Below are positions 1 to 7,024 of a stretch of 18,851 bases of DNA, in pieces. Source of the stretch: WYEG01 sp049414625 (lineage in GTDB: Bacteria; Desulfobacterota; Thermodesulfobacteria; Thermodesulfobacteriales; Thermodesulfobacteriaceae); assembly GCA_049414625.1 (NCBI GenBank), contig JBMSAU010000008.1:1-18851 (forward strand), in the 5' to 3' direction. A program made the position numbers and the translations under genes. The notes below the pieces were generated by a model. It worked only from the letters and a program-made list of their open reading frames with translations. It was not told where the DNA came from and did no database searches. The stretch's first letter is position 1. Each line of letters starts with the position of its first letter.

Positions 1-101
1 CTGAAAATAGGACTTTACAAAACTATATAAATGCTTCAAAGTCAAAACACTTCTCCTCATAGTTTAATAATTTAATCCTTAATTAAAATTTTAAAATTTT
101 T

Positions 102-112
102 GAACAGCCTCA
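102..112 (+). repeat. 11-mer shared, inverted, with the right end of the window
   Basis: The sequence GAACAGCCTCA, preceded by a T run, recurs in inverted orientation at 18749-18759, where it is followed by an A run after one extra base. A terminal GAGGCTGTTC followed by A-rich sequence resembles the tips of some insertion sequences. That is only a resemblance. Left of this copy an open minus-strand frame runs from an ATG at 60 off the window edge. No transposase can be recognised in those 20 codons. Confidence 0.25.
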
Positions 113-135
113 TGGAGTAGCCTTTCAAGATGCAT

Positions 136-141
136 TATAAT
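136..141 (+). promoter_or_regulatory. -10 box close to the start of the YhcC-like gene
   Basis: A perfect TATAAT ends 7 nt before the ATG at 149. No convincing -35 is seen (TGGAGT at 113-118 is weak) and there is no Shine-Dalgarno between the box and the ATG. If this box is used, transcription starts at or within a base or two of the start codon and the mRNA is effectively leaderless. The box is seen directly; its use is inferred. Confidence 0.4.
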
Positions 142-148
142 TAAAACC

Positions 149-1054
149 ATGGAAAGATACTATAGCTTAAACAAACATTTAAAGGAACGTTTTGGAGAAA
201 AGGTAAAAAAAATACCCATAGACGCAGGCCTTACTTGCCCAAATCGGGATGGAACCCTTGGTTTTGGAGGATGCATCTACTGTGACGCCAAAGGTTCTGG
301 GACCGGTTTGGCAAAGATTCTAACTCCTGAAGAACAGGTAAAAAAATTCATCGAAAAATTTAGAAGCAAGGGCTATAAAAAATTTATCCTTTATCTTCAG
401 TCCTTTTCTAATACCTACGCTCCCCTTGAGGTCCTTGATGAACTTTACAACCTTGTCCACTTAGATAAGGATTTCGTAGGATTGGCTATCGGCACAAGAC
501 CAGATTGCGTTGACGAAGAACGGGCAAACCTTATCAAAAAGTATCAGGACCAGGGCTATTATGTTTGGGTTGAGCTTGGTCTTCAAAGCATCCACGATGA
601 AACTCTAAGATACATCAATCGAGGGCATACCTACGAAGATTTTCTAAAGGCTTACCACCTCCTAAAGTCCAAAGGATTACCAGTTGTGGTTCATATCATC
701 TTCGGTCTCCCAAGGGAAACTAAGGAGATGATGCTTGCAACAGTTAGAGCTCTAAGCTCCTTAAGGATAGATGGCATAAAATTTCATGCCCTTTACATCG
801 TTAAACAAACACCCATGGAGAGGCTCTATCTTAAAGGGGAATACCAACCGCTAACCCTTAAAGATTACGCAACTCTTGTAGCTGAGAGCCTTGCTCTTCT
901 ACCACCGGAGACAGTCGTGCATCGTTTAACCTCCGACCCCCCAAAAGATGAATTGGTAGCCCCGGATTGGCTACTAAAAAAGGCAGAAGTTCTAAAGTCC
1001 ATTAATCAATGCTTGGAAGAGAGGGAACTATACCAAGGGAAGTTTTATAAGTAA
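149..1054 (+). CDS. Radical SAM protein of the TIGR01212/YhcC family
   Basis: This 301-residue protein belongs to the radical SAM superfamily. The iron-sulfur cluster cysteines are C30, C42 and C45 in a C-x11-C-x2-C arrangement within CPNRDGT...GGCIYC, which is the YhcC-type spacing and not the classical CxxxCxxC. The N-terminal KERFGEKVKKIPIDAG and the later IGTRPDCV, ELGLQS and HIIFGLP segments match the TIM-barrel core of this family, and the length equals the usual ~300-310 residues. The biochemical role of YhcC homologues is not well established, so no reaction is assigned. The gene stands alone, convergent with the BON lipoprotein gene (stops 4 nt apart, no terminator hairpin seen). The start is the only reasonable ATG, although it lacks a Shine-Dalgarno. 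Confidence 0.9.
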   Translation: MERYYSLNKHLKERFGEKVKKIPIDAGLTCPNRDGTLGFGGCIYCDAKGSGTGLAKILTPEEQVKKFIEKFRSKGYKKFILYLQSFSNTYAPLEVLDELYNLVHLDKDFVGLAIGTRPDCVDEERANLIKKYQDQGYYVWVELGLQSIHDETLRYINRGHTYEDFLKAYHLLKSKGLPVVVHIIFGLPRETKEMMLATVRALSSLRIDGIKFHALYIVKQTPMERLYLKGEYQPLTLKDYATLVAESLALLPPETVVHRLTSDPPKDELVAPDWLLKKAEVLKSINQCLEERELYQGKFYK

Positions 1055-1058
1055 AAGT

Positions 1059-1694
1059 TTATCGTTTTTTAACTTGAAGGTTTACTACTACTGACTTGAC
1101 ACCTGGGACAGATTTTGCGTGAAAAACTGCACGCTCTTTTTGAACTTCGCTCTCAACAACACCAGTAAGGGTCACAACCCCGTTCACCGTGTCCACATCT
1201 ATGCTAAAAGCCTTAAGCTCAGGGTCTGCAATAAGTTTTGCTTTAATCCTTGCGGTAATCTCTTTATCTGATAAATACTGAGTAAAACTCCTCTGGCCTA
1301 TTCTTAAATTGTTTACCACCTTCTTTACCCCTGGAACTGAAGAGGCAATCTGAATAGCCCGCTTAACCTCTTCCTCGGAATCAACTAAACCGGTGAGAGT
1401 GACAACTCCATTTACCGTGTCAACGTCGATTTTTCTTGCTTTGGTAATGGGGTCTTCTATAAGCTTTGCCTTAACCTTTGCCGTGATTATCGCATCATCA
1501 AGCTGAGTTCCAACTGACCTTGGGTCTGTCACTACTTTATATCCTTCATAAACACCACCCCCAACAAGAACCCACCCACATCCATAGACTAAGGTGACAA
1601 TCAACAAAAAAAGAGTTAACCCCTTGAAAGTTTTGAATTTGTCTTTACTTTTACCGATAAGAATATTAAACACAGATGAAGAGGTGAGCCTCAT
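1059..1694 (-). CDS. Lipoprotein with two BON domains (OsmY/DolP-like)
   Basis: BON domains bind phospholipid membranes and are found in periplasmic or outer-membrane proteins such as OsmY and DolP. With the ATG at 1694 the product has 211 residues: a basic n-region, a hydrophobic stretch ending LVYG and then C39, an atypical but plausible lipobox. Two BON repeats follow at about 68-132 and 146-208. Each contains the same IDVDTVNGVVTLTG core, so they are an internal duplication. An ATG at 1754 would start further upstream, but a TTGACA/TACGAT promoter on the minus strand starts transcription near 1720 and excludes it. A GTG at 1673, which still keeps the whole signal peptide, is a real alternative because no Shine-Dalgarno is seen for either. 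The likely location is the outer membrane or periplasm. A role in envelope integrity is inferred from the family. Confidence 0.8.
   Translation of the reverse strand: MRLTSSSVFNILIGKSKDKFKTFKGLTLFLLIVTLVYGCGWVLVGGGVYEGYKVVTDPRSVGTQLDDAIITAKVKAKLIEDPITKARKIDVDTVNGVVTLTGLVDSEEEVKRAIQIASSVPGVKKVVNNLRIGQRSFTQYLSDKEITARIKAKLIADPELKAFSIDVDTVNGVVTLTGVVESEVQKERAVFHAKSVPGVKSVVVNLQVKKR
1633..1661 (+). promoter_or_regulatory. Candidate promoter for the 130-residue protein gene
   Basis: TTGAAT (1633-1638) is separated by 17 nt from GATAAG (1656-1661), each matching the consensus at 4 of 6 positions. The predicted start near 1668 would leave a ~25-nt leader carrying the strong GAGGTGA ribosome-binding site at 1681-1687. 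It lies inside the 5' coding part of the divergent BON gene. Confidence 0.35.
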
Positions 1695-2085
1695 GAAGAT
1701 TGACCCTAAAAATTTGATTGATTTTAATCGTATCATAACGGAAATTATTGTCAAGAAAGATTCGAAGGTCTTTGAAGATTACCTTAAAGAAGCCATAAGA
1801 GAGCTTGAAAGCTTAGAAAATCTAAAACAAACGGAGGGGGAAAAGGTAAAGTATTTGGCAGAACGCCTTGAATTTTCTCTTGACCTTTTGGATAAAATCG
1901 CCAAAACTCCGTTAAACTTTTCCTCCTCTCAAACTTTAGCCGATTTTCTTCTTTCTCAGGCTTTTGAGATGGAAAAAATAGCAGAGAGCTTACCGGAGGG
2001 AGCCTTAAAAAACCTGTTTCTTGAGTCTGCTATCTATCTTGGGGTTGAAGGACAAAAGATTAAACAAGGCTTCTATCAAGTTTAG
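1693..2085 (+). CDS. Unrecognised 130-residue helical protein
   Basis: I do not recognise this protein. It starts MKIDPKNLIDF, has no signal peptide or membrane segment, and is almost entirely charged amphipathic helix with no cysteines. A frame open further upstream exists (from 1594), but the ATG at 1693 has a strong Shine-Dalgarno, GAGGTGA, five nt upstream and is clearly the start. That start codon overlaps the opposing BON gene's ATG by two bases. Its TAG overlaps the TAA of ddl on the other strand by two bases, so the gene fits exactly between its neighbours. A soluble cytoplasmic protein is the most that can be said. Confidence 0.75.
   Translation: MKIDPKNLIDFNRIITEIIVKKDSKVFEDYLKEAIRELESLENLKQTEGEKVKYLAERLEFSLDLLDKIAKTPLNFSSSQTLADFLLSQAFEMEKIAESLPEGALKNLFLESAIYLGVEGQKIKQGFYQV
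1727..1754 (-). promoter_or_regulatory. Promoter of the BON lipoprotein gene, inside the opposing gene
   Basis: On the minus strand a perfect TTGACA (1749-1754) is followed after 16 nt by TACGAT (1727-1732). Transcription would begin near 1720, about 26 nt before the ATG at 1694. The promoter lies within codons 12-21 of the oppositely oriented 130-residue protein gene. The two transcripts would therefore overlap at their 5' ends. Confidence 0.55.
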
Positions 2086-3017
2086 CTATCTTTAAGCGTT
2101 AATTCTAAGAGCTTTTGAACAAGGTCTTTAAAAGATAATCCCGCAACTTTTGCCGCTAAAGGTAGAAGGCTTGTTTCTGTCATCCCTGGGATGGTGTTTG
2201 TCTCAAGCAGAAAGAATTCATCCTCTTTCAAAATCATGTCTGTTCTACTATAATGTCTTAGCTTTAAAACCCTATGAGCTAAGAGGGCGTAATTTTGGCC
2301 CTTCTTAGTCAGTTTTTCGTCAAGAGGGGCTGGGCATATTTCTTCAGCCTTGCCAGGAGTATACTTTGTTTCATAGTCAAAGTATTTACTTTCTTTAGGA
2401 ATGATTTCGACAAGAGGGAGCGGCTTTTCCTCAAGGATTCCTCCGGTAATTTCTCTACCCTGAATGTATTCTTCTATCAAAACCTCATCATCGTAGCTAA
2501 AGGCAAGGTCAAGCGCCTTGAATAGTTCTTTTTCGTCTTCAACGAGGCTCATTCCCACGCTTGAGCCATGTGTAGCAGGCTTAACAACCAAAGGAAAGCC
2601 AAGCCATTTAGCGTACTCGACCATTTCCCTTGACGAAGAACGACCTTTGTGGAAGGTTTCACCTCGAGGGACAGGCAAACAAGCCAACTGATAGAGCTTT
2701 TTGCTCAAACCTTTATGCATAGCAAGGGCACTACCTAAGACTCCAGCTCCCTGATAGGGAAGCCCTAAAAGTTCAAGAAAACCCTGTATGGTTCCATCCT
2801 CCCCTCCCTTCCCATGAAGCACCAAAAAGGCAACATCAAATTCCCTTGCCCTTTGAGCAAGCTTCAACAGGTCTGTTGCAGGGTCAAAAAATTCCACTTT
2901 ATGACCAAGCTCCCTAAGAGCCTTCTCAACCGCCCTTGCCCCCTTTAGAGAAACTTCACGCTCTGAGGAAGTCCCACCAGCAATCAGGGCTACTCTCAAG
3001 ACAATTTTTGAGGACAT
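2082..3017 (-). CDS. ddl: D-alanine--D-alanine ligase
   Basis: Ddl joins two D-alanines with ATP hydrolysis to make the dipeptide end of the peptidoglycan stem peptide, in the cytoplasm. The 311-residue protein shows the family motifs in order: GGTSSEREVSL with the catalytic Glu at residue 19, HGKGGEDG, the ATP-grasp loop HGSSVGMS with its Ser, FDYETKY with the catalytic Tyr, and ETNTIPGMT at the Mg-binding C-terminal end. A GTG at 3035 would also be open, but the ATG at 3017 has GGAGG at 3024-3028, six nt upstream, so it is the chosen start. It overlaps the end of the HD-domain gene by 62 nt, suggesting coupled translation. It is the last gene of the long minus-strand operon. Confidence 0.95.
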   Translation of the reverse strand: MSSKIVLRVALIAGGTSSEREVSLKGARAVEKALRELGHKVEFFDPATDLLKLAQRAREFDVAFLVLHGKGGEDGTIQGFLELLGLPYQGAGVLGSALAMHKGLSKKLYQLACLPVPRGETFHKGRSSSREMVEYAKWLGFPLVVKPATHGSSVGMSLVEDEKELFKALDLAFSYDDEVLIEEYIQGREITGGILEEKPLPLVEIIPKESKYFDYETKYTPGKAEEICPAPLDEKLTKKGQNYALLAHRVLKLRHYSRTDMILKEDEFFLLETNTIPGMTETSLLPLAAKVAGLSFKDLVQKLLELTLKDS

Positions 3018-3570
3018 CCCGGACCTCCGTGACACTGTTTAGTTTGTTTAAATCTGAAGGACTAAAAGGAAGTCCTTTGAACAGCCTCCTTTCAAGAAGT
3101 ATGGTCATGTCCTCAAGAAGCCTCATTCGAATTATGGCCTTTAACGTCCTCCCATACCTTTCCCGTAGGTCAGAAAAGCGTTCCCTTAAGCTTACGATGG
3201 TATCGTGCTTTACCCTCTTGTCGGCATAAAAAACAATTTCTTCTTCTTTAATCGGCTCGTCCGGTTTTGGTAGTTTAAGGAAGATGTGGGCATAGATTAT
3301 TTCGCCAACCCTTGGATAACCAAGGCTTACCATAAGTTTATAGCCCGCAGTAGCATGATTTTCTCCGCTTTTAAGGCTTGCCATCTTTTTTACATCATGA
3401 AGCAAAGCAGAAACAGTCAAGACATTAAGGTCAAGCAATGGGTTGCTTACATGCTTTAAAAAGGAGCCAAGACAAAGGGAGATAAGGGCAACTTTTTCAG
3501 AATGCTTTATGATGTGCTCAGGCACCTCCTCTTTTTTTAAAAGCTCATAAGCAAAGTCTACGCCTAACAT
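2956..3570 (-). CDS. HD-domain phosphohydrolase-like protein
   Basis: This 204-residue protein carries the metal-binding HD superfamily pattern: H23, the H58-D59 doublet in LLHDVKK, H72 in ENHATAG, H95 in YAHI, and D117 in YADKRV. The family comprises metal-dependent phosphohydrolases and nucleotidases, but the substrate cannot be read from sequence. The C-terminal half (about 120-204) is helical and not recognised. The gene follows cdsA after 15 nt and overlaps ddl by 62 nt, so it is part of the envelope end of the operon. No Shine-Dalgarno precedes the ATG. The space between it and cdsA is taken up by a tandem 13-bp repeat. Confidence 0.8.
   Translation of the reverse strand: MLGVDFAYELLKKEEVPEHIIKHSEKVALISLCLGSFLKHVSNPLLDLNVLTVSALLHDVKKMASLKSGENHATAGYKLMVSLGYPRVGEIIYAHIFLKLPKPDEPIKEEEIVFYADKRVKHDTIVSLRERFSDLRERYGRTLKAIIRMRLLEDMTILLERRLFKGLPFSPSDLNKLNSVTEVRDVLKNCLESSPDCWWDFLRA
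3024..3028 (-). promoter_or_regulatory. Ribosome-binding site that fixes the ddl start
   Basis: GGAGG lies six nt before the ATG at 3017 and inside the 3' end of the HD-domain gene. It overlaps the extension encoded from the in-frame GTG at 3035, arguing against that upstream start. Confidence 0.7.
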
Positions 3571-3594
3571 CTTTAGCTTAAATCTTTAGCTTAA
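3569..3594. repeat. Perfect tandem duplication of 13 bp at the cdsA/HD junction
   Basis: The unit ATCTTTAGCTTAA is present twice, back to back (3569-3581 and 3582-3594). It spans the cdsA stop codon and reaches into the ATG of the HD gene, so each copy contains a stop in the cdsA frame. One unit is likely a slippage duplication that only lengthened the intergenic space. A second 13-bp tandem duplication lies at 9118-9143. Confidence 0.9.
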
Positions 3595-4365
3595 GATTTT
3601 TAAAATTAGGTAGCCAATAGGACCAGCTAAAAGCAGGCTATCGATCCTATCAAGGAGCCCCCCGTGTCCTGGGATCAACACTCCAGAATCTTTTCTTCCA
3701 ACTGAACGTTTTACAGCCGATTCTAAAAGGTCCCCAAATGTCCCTGAAAGAGCAACCAAAAAGGTTACAAGAAAATAGGTTTTAACATCAAATAGTGAAA
3801 ACTTTAGATTAACAAGATAGCCAACTAAAAAGGAAAGCCCTAATCCACCCCCAAAACCCTCCCAAGTTTTTCTTGGGGAGATCTTAACAAAAAAAGGGGT
3901 TTTACCTAAAATCTTTCCTGCAAAGTACGCGCCTGTGTCGTTTGCAAAAACAGTCATCAAAAGATAGAAAAGATGCTCCCGAGAAAAATCGGAGATAATT
4001 TCTATAAGAGAACTCAAAGAAAAATAAATATAAGTTAACCCAAAAAAGAAGGGAAAAAATTGCCGAACAAAAACCTCAGCCTGAAAACGGAATAGCTGAA
4101 AGGAAAAAGAAAAGATTAGAAAAATAAAAAACAAAAATAAGTTTAGAGGAAAATTTTGCCAAAAGAGTCCAAAATAAAGCAAAATACTACACCAAAGATA
4201 AGATTTTGGGAGGGAAAAAAGTTCATTCCATTCTCTCAAAGAAAGAATAGCAACAATAAGCACAAGAATTTTGATCAAAAAGAAAGGTGCTTTAAAAATG
4301 ATGAGGATTAGCAGAGGTAGTAGGACAACAGCTGAGGCTATTCTTTTTAAGAGATTAGAGTTCAT
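3586..4365 (-). CDS. cdsA: Phosphatidate cytidylyltransferase (CDP-diacylglycerol synthase)
   Basis: CdsA converts phosphatidic acid and CTP to CDP-diacylglycerol, the precursor of bacterial phospholipids, in the inner membrane. The 259-residue protein has about seven or eight hydrophobic segments filling its N-terminal two thirds. The C-terminal family signature reads SAVKRSVGRKDSG followed by PGHGGLLDRID, with the conserved Lys, Asp and His residues. ISPRKTWEG before it is also typical. A TTG at 4377 would add four residues, but the ATG at 4365 is preferred. It overlaps uppS by 11 nt, so translation is probably coupled. The dxr gene that often sits between uppS and cdsA is absent here. Confidence 0.95.
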   Translation of the reverse strand: MNSNLLKRIASAVVLLPLLILIIFKAPFFLIKILVLIVAILSLREWNELFSLPKSYLWCSILLYFGLFWQNFPLNLFLFFIFLIFSFSFQLFRFQAEVFVRQFFPFFFGLTYIYFSLSSLIEIISDFSREHLFYLLMTVFANDTGAYFAGKILGKTPFFVKISPRKTWEGFGGGLGLSFLVGYLVNLKFSLFDVKTYFLVTFLVALSGTFGDLLESAVKRSVGRKDSGVLIPGHGGLLDRIDSLLLAGPIGYLILKILS

Positions 4366-5098
4366 AAACCTTGCCAAACCTTCTTTCGCGTCTTTGGAAA
4401 TCTAAAAGGGCTTTTAGGTACTCATCCTCCGTAAAATCTGGCCAAAGCACAGGGGTAAAGTAAAGCTCGGTGTAGGCAAGTTGAAAGAGATAAAAGTTTG
4501 AAATTCGCATTTCGCCCCCGGTTCTGATTAAAAGGTCTGGGTCAGGGACATCAGGAAGATAAAGAAATTGCCGAAATAATTCTTCAGATATAAGATCTGA
4601 AAAAAGGTCTCCCTTTTTTATCTTTTCTACTAACTTTCTTGCTGCTTGCAAGATCTCAGCCTTTCCTCCATAGCTTAAAGCTAAAATTAAATGAAGCTTT
4701 TCGTTTGCCATCGTCTCCTTTTCAGCAAAGTCTATTACTTTTTGTAAATTTTCCGGTAGGTCTTCTTTATCACCTATCACCCTTAGCCTAATTCCTTTTT
4801 CCTTCATGATTGGGAGGTCTCTAATTAGATACTCTTCAAGAAGTTGAAATAGGGCTTGTATTTCTGCTTCCGGTCTTTGCCAGTTTTCTTTAGAAAAGGC
4901 AAAAAGTGAGAGATACTTGATGCCGATTTCTTGGGTTTTTAGGACGATTTTCCGAGCTGTTTCTACTCCCTTTCTATGACCACAAACTCTTGGAAGACCT
5001 CGAGCTTTTGCCCATCTTCCGTTGCCATCCATGATGATGGCCACATGGTGAGGAAGCTTCTCCAAGGACAAAGATTCTGGCTTTTCATGGTCTGTCAT
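4355..5098 (-). CDS. uppS: Isoprenyl transferase (undecaprenyl diphosphate synthase)
   Basis: UppS is the cis-prenyltransferase that elongates farnesyl diphosphate with isopentenyl units to make the C55 lipid carrier for cell-wall and surface polymers. The 247-residue protein shows IIMDGNGRWA with the catalytic D24, SKENWQRP, and LLIRTGGEMRISNF followed by QLAYTELYF and WPDF, all conserved in the family. Length is normal. The ATG lies three nt after the frr stop and no Shine-Dalgarno is visible, so it probably relies on ribosomes finishing frr. Confidence 0.96.
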   Translation of the reverse strand: MTDHEKPESLSLEKLPHHVAIIMDGNGRWAKARGLPRVCGHRKGVETARKIVLKTQEIGIKYLSLFAFSKENWQRPEAEIQALFQLLEEYLIRDLPIMKEKGIRLRVIGDKEDLPENLQKVIDFAEKETMANEKLHLILALSYGGKAEILQAARKLVEKIKKGDLFSDLISEELFRQFLYLPDVPDPDLLIRTGGEMRISNFYLFQLAYTELYFTPVLWPDFTEDEYLKALLDFQRRERRFGKVYEL

Positions 5099-5101
5099 AC
5101 A

Positions 5102-5656
5102 TTAAAAGGTAAGAATCTCTTTTTCTTTTTCGGCTAAGGCTTGGTCTATCTTTTTTATAAACTCGTCTGTTATCTTTTGAACTTCCTTCTCAAGTCGAAT
5201 GTAATCATCCTCGGATATTTCTTTATTTTTCTTTGCTAATTTAAACTTTTCGAGAACATCCCTTCTTATGTTCCTGATCGCAATCCTTGCCTCTTCGGCG
5301 AGCTTCCCTGCAATTTTTAAGAGCTCTTTTCTTCTCTCCTCGGTAAGAGGTGGAAGAACAAGTTTTAGGCTTTTTCCATCGCTCGTAGGGGTTACCCCAA
5401 GGTCTGACTTTTGAATTGCCTTTTCAATCTCCTTTAAGAGATTTGGGTCCCAAGGTTGGATGACAAGAACCCTTCCCTCTATAATATTAACTGTAGCTAT
5501 CTGGGGAATGCTCATCTTGGTCCCATAACAATCAACCTTTATCCCCTCTAACAAGGCGATGGAGGCACGAGATGTCCGAATATGAGAAAGCTCCTCTTTG
5601 AAAGTTTTGAAGGTCTTATCCATTCTTTTTTTTAGATCCTCAAGGTGTTGGTTCAC
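5102..5656 (-). CDS. frr: Ribosome recycling factor
   Basis: RRF works with EF-G to split post-termination ribosomes. The 184-residue product has the standard length and layout: a three-helix bundle interrupted by the small domain (about residues 30-105). Motifs include SHIRTSRAS near residues 24-32, VTPTSDGKSLKLVLPPLTEERRKEL, and RNIRRD. The start is GTG at 5656, which has one of the best Shine-Dalgarno sequences in the window (GGAGGTGAT) nine nt after its core. It follows pyrH after 27 nt. The order rpsB-tsf-pyrH-frr is among the most conserved in bacteria. Confidence 0.97.
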   Translation of the reverse strand: MNQHLEDLKKRMDKTFKTFKEELSHIRTSRASIALLEGIKVDCYGTKMSIPQIATVNIIEGRVLVIQPWDPNLLKEIEKAIQKSDLGVTPTSDGKSLKLVLPPLTEERRKELLKIAGKLAEEARIAIRNIRRDVLEKFKLAKKNKEISEDDYIRLEKEVQKITDEFIKKIDQALAEKEKEILTF

Positions 5657-5661
5657 AGCTT

Positions 5662-5670
5662 ATCACCTCC
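5662..5670 (-). promoter_or_regulatory. Strong ribosome-binding site for the GTG start of frr
   Basis: GGAGGTGAT matches nine nt of the anti-Shine-Dalgarno. There is no ATG nearby, so it decides the GTG start and probably makes up for the weaker initiation codon. Confidence 0.75.
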
Positions 5671-5683
5671 CCCCAAGGTCTTC

Positions 5684-6394
5684 TTAGTTCCCCACATAGG
5701 TGCCAATAGGTTCACCCATTAGAGCTTTTTTTATAGCTTCTCTTTCTGGAAATTTAAACACAATAATAGGAAGGTTCTGCTCCTTGGCTAAAGAAAAGGC
5801 TGTGAGATCCATTACCTTTAAACCTTGTAGAAGTGTTTCTTCGTAGGTGAGGCGTTCGTATTTTTTTGCTGAGGGGTCTAACCTTGGGTCCTTATCGTAG
5901 ACGCCATCCACTTTCGTTGCTTTAAGTAAAACCTGAGCAGACAGCTCAAGCGCCCTTAGCACTCCTGCTGTATCAGTTGAAAAAAAGGGATTGCCCGTTC
6001 CACAGGCAAGAAAAAGGACCTCTCCCTGTTTTAGATAACTCAAAGCCTTATCCTTAGAGAAGCCCTCAACAACCCCTTTTATTTCATAAGCTGAGAGCAC
6101 CCTTGAAGGAAGGCCGTTTTTTTGGAAAAGGTCCTGTAATAAAAGGCAGTTTATCAGGGTTGCAAGCATGCCTGCCTGGTCAGCTTTAACCCTGTCTATT
6201 CCTTCCCTCTCTGCGCTAACTCCTCTTAATATATTCCCCCCACCAACCACTATGGCTAACTCTGCCCCAAGGGCTAACACTTCCTTTACTTCTTCGCAAA
6301 GAAATTTTACAAGTTCTGGATCAATGATAGATAAACCCTCTCCAGCCAAAGCTTCACCAGACATCTTAAGCACTGCTCGTCGATACTTAAGCAT
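5684..6394 (-). CDS. pyrH: UMP kinase
   Basis: PyrH phosphorylates UMP to UDP in pyrimidine nucleotide synthesis, as a hexamer of the amino-acid-kinase fold. The 236-residue protein carries LKMSGEAL at the N-terminus, VVGGGNILRG, the ADQAGMLATLIN segment, GTGNPFFSTDTA for the nucleotide site, KATKVDGVYDKDP, and VMDLTA. The length is typical for bacterial UMP kinase. The ATG follows the tsf stop by five nt without an obvious Shine-Dalgarno, consistent with coupling to tsf. Confidence 0.97.
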   Translation of the reverse strand: MLKYRRAVLKMSGEALAGEGLSIIDPELVKFLCEEVKEVLALGAELAIVVGGGNILRGVSAEREGIDRVKADQAGMLATLINCLLLQDLFQKNGLPSRVLSAYEIKGVVEGFSKDKALSYLKQGEVLFLACGTGNPFFSTDTAGVLRALELSAQVLLKATKVDGVYDKDPRLDPSAKKYERLTYEETLLQGLKVMDLTAFSLAKEQNLPIIVFKFPEREAIKKALMGEPIGTYVGN

Positions 6395-6399
6395 GCTTT

Positions 6400-6996
6400 T
6401 TATTCGCCCACTTGAAATCTAACAAACCTTCGAATCACAATCTTCTCCCCTGTTTTAGACATAAGTTCATTCAAAAGGTCTTGAATTGTGAGCTCAGGGT
6501 TTTTAATAAAGGGCTGTTCAAGAAGGACATTTTCTTTATAGAATTTTTCAAGCTTACCCTCAACGATTTTAGGAATAATATTCTCAGGTTTTCCTGCCTC
6601 TCTCAGTTGTTCTTCATAGATCCTTTTCTCCCTCTCAAGAACCTCTGGCGGAACCTCCTCACGAGTAATGCTAATAGGATTTGTGGCCGCAATCTGCATT
6701 GCCACATTATGGGCAAATTCTCTAAACTCATCAGTCCTTGCCACAAAGTCTGTCTCGCAGTTTATCTCAACAAGAACTCCGATTTTTCTGTTGGCATGAA
6801 TGTAAGCCTCAACTATCCCCTCTCTTGCCTCTCTACCAGCCCTTTTGGCAGCGATGACAAGACCTTTTTTTCTTAAAATATCGATAGCCTTTTCAATATC
6901 CCCTCCTGCCTCCTCAAGGGCTTTCTTGCAATCGGAAAAACCGGCAGCCGTTCTTTCTCTTAGCTGTTTAATAAGTTCAAGCGAAATCTGGCTCAT
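6400..6996 (-). CDS. tsf: Elongation factor Ts, short form
   Basis: EF-Ts recharges EF-Tu by exchanging GDP for GTP. The 198-residue protein has the N-terminal UBA-like module (about 1-45, with LRERTAAGFSDCKKAL) and the core containing the exchange motif TDFV at 82-85. It ends soon after the first core subdomain. This is the ~200-residue form known from thermophiles such as Thermus, and not the ~280-residue form of E. coli. A strong Shine-Dalgarno (GAGGAGG) lies eight nt before the ATG. It follows rpsB after 28 nt. Confidence 0.96.
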   Translation of the reverse strand: MSQISLELIKQLRERTAAGFSDCKKALEEAGGDIEKAIDILRKKGLVIAAKRAGREAREGIVEAYIHANRKIGVLVEINCETDFVARTDEFREFAHNVAMQIAATNPISITREEVPPEVLEREKRIYEEQLREAGKPENIIPKIVEGKLEKFYKENVLLEQPFIKNPELTIQDLLNELMSKTGEKIVIRRFVRFQVGE

Positions 6997-7024
6997 ATCT
7001 CAAACCTCCTCTAAATTTTAAAAA

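Noticed and set aside
1..60. Minus-strand partial gene (ATG at 60 running off the left edge)
   Set aside because: Only 20 open codons, no ribosome-binding site and no recognisable motif; not enough to call.
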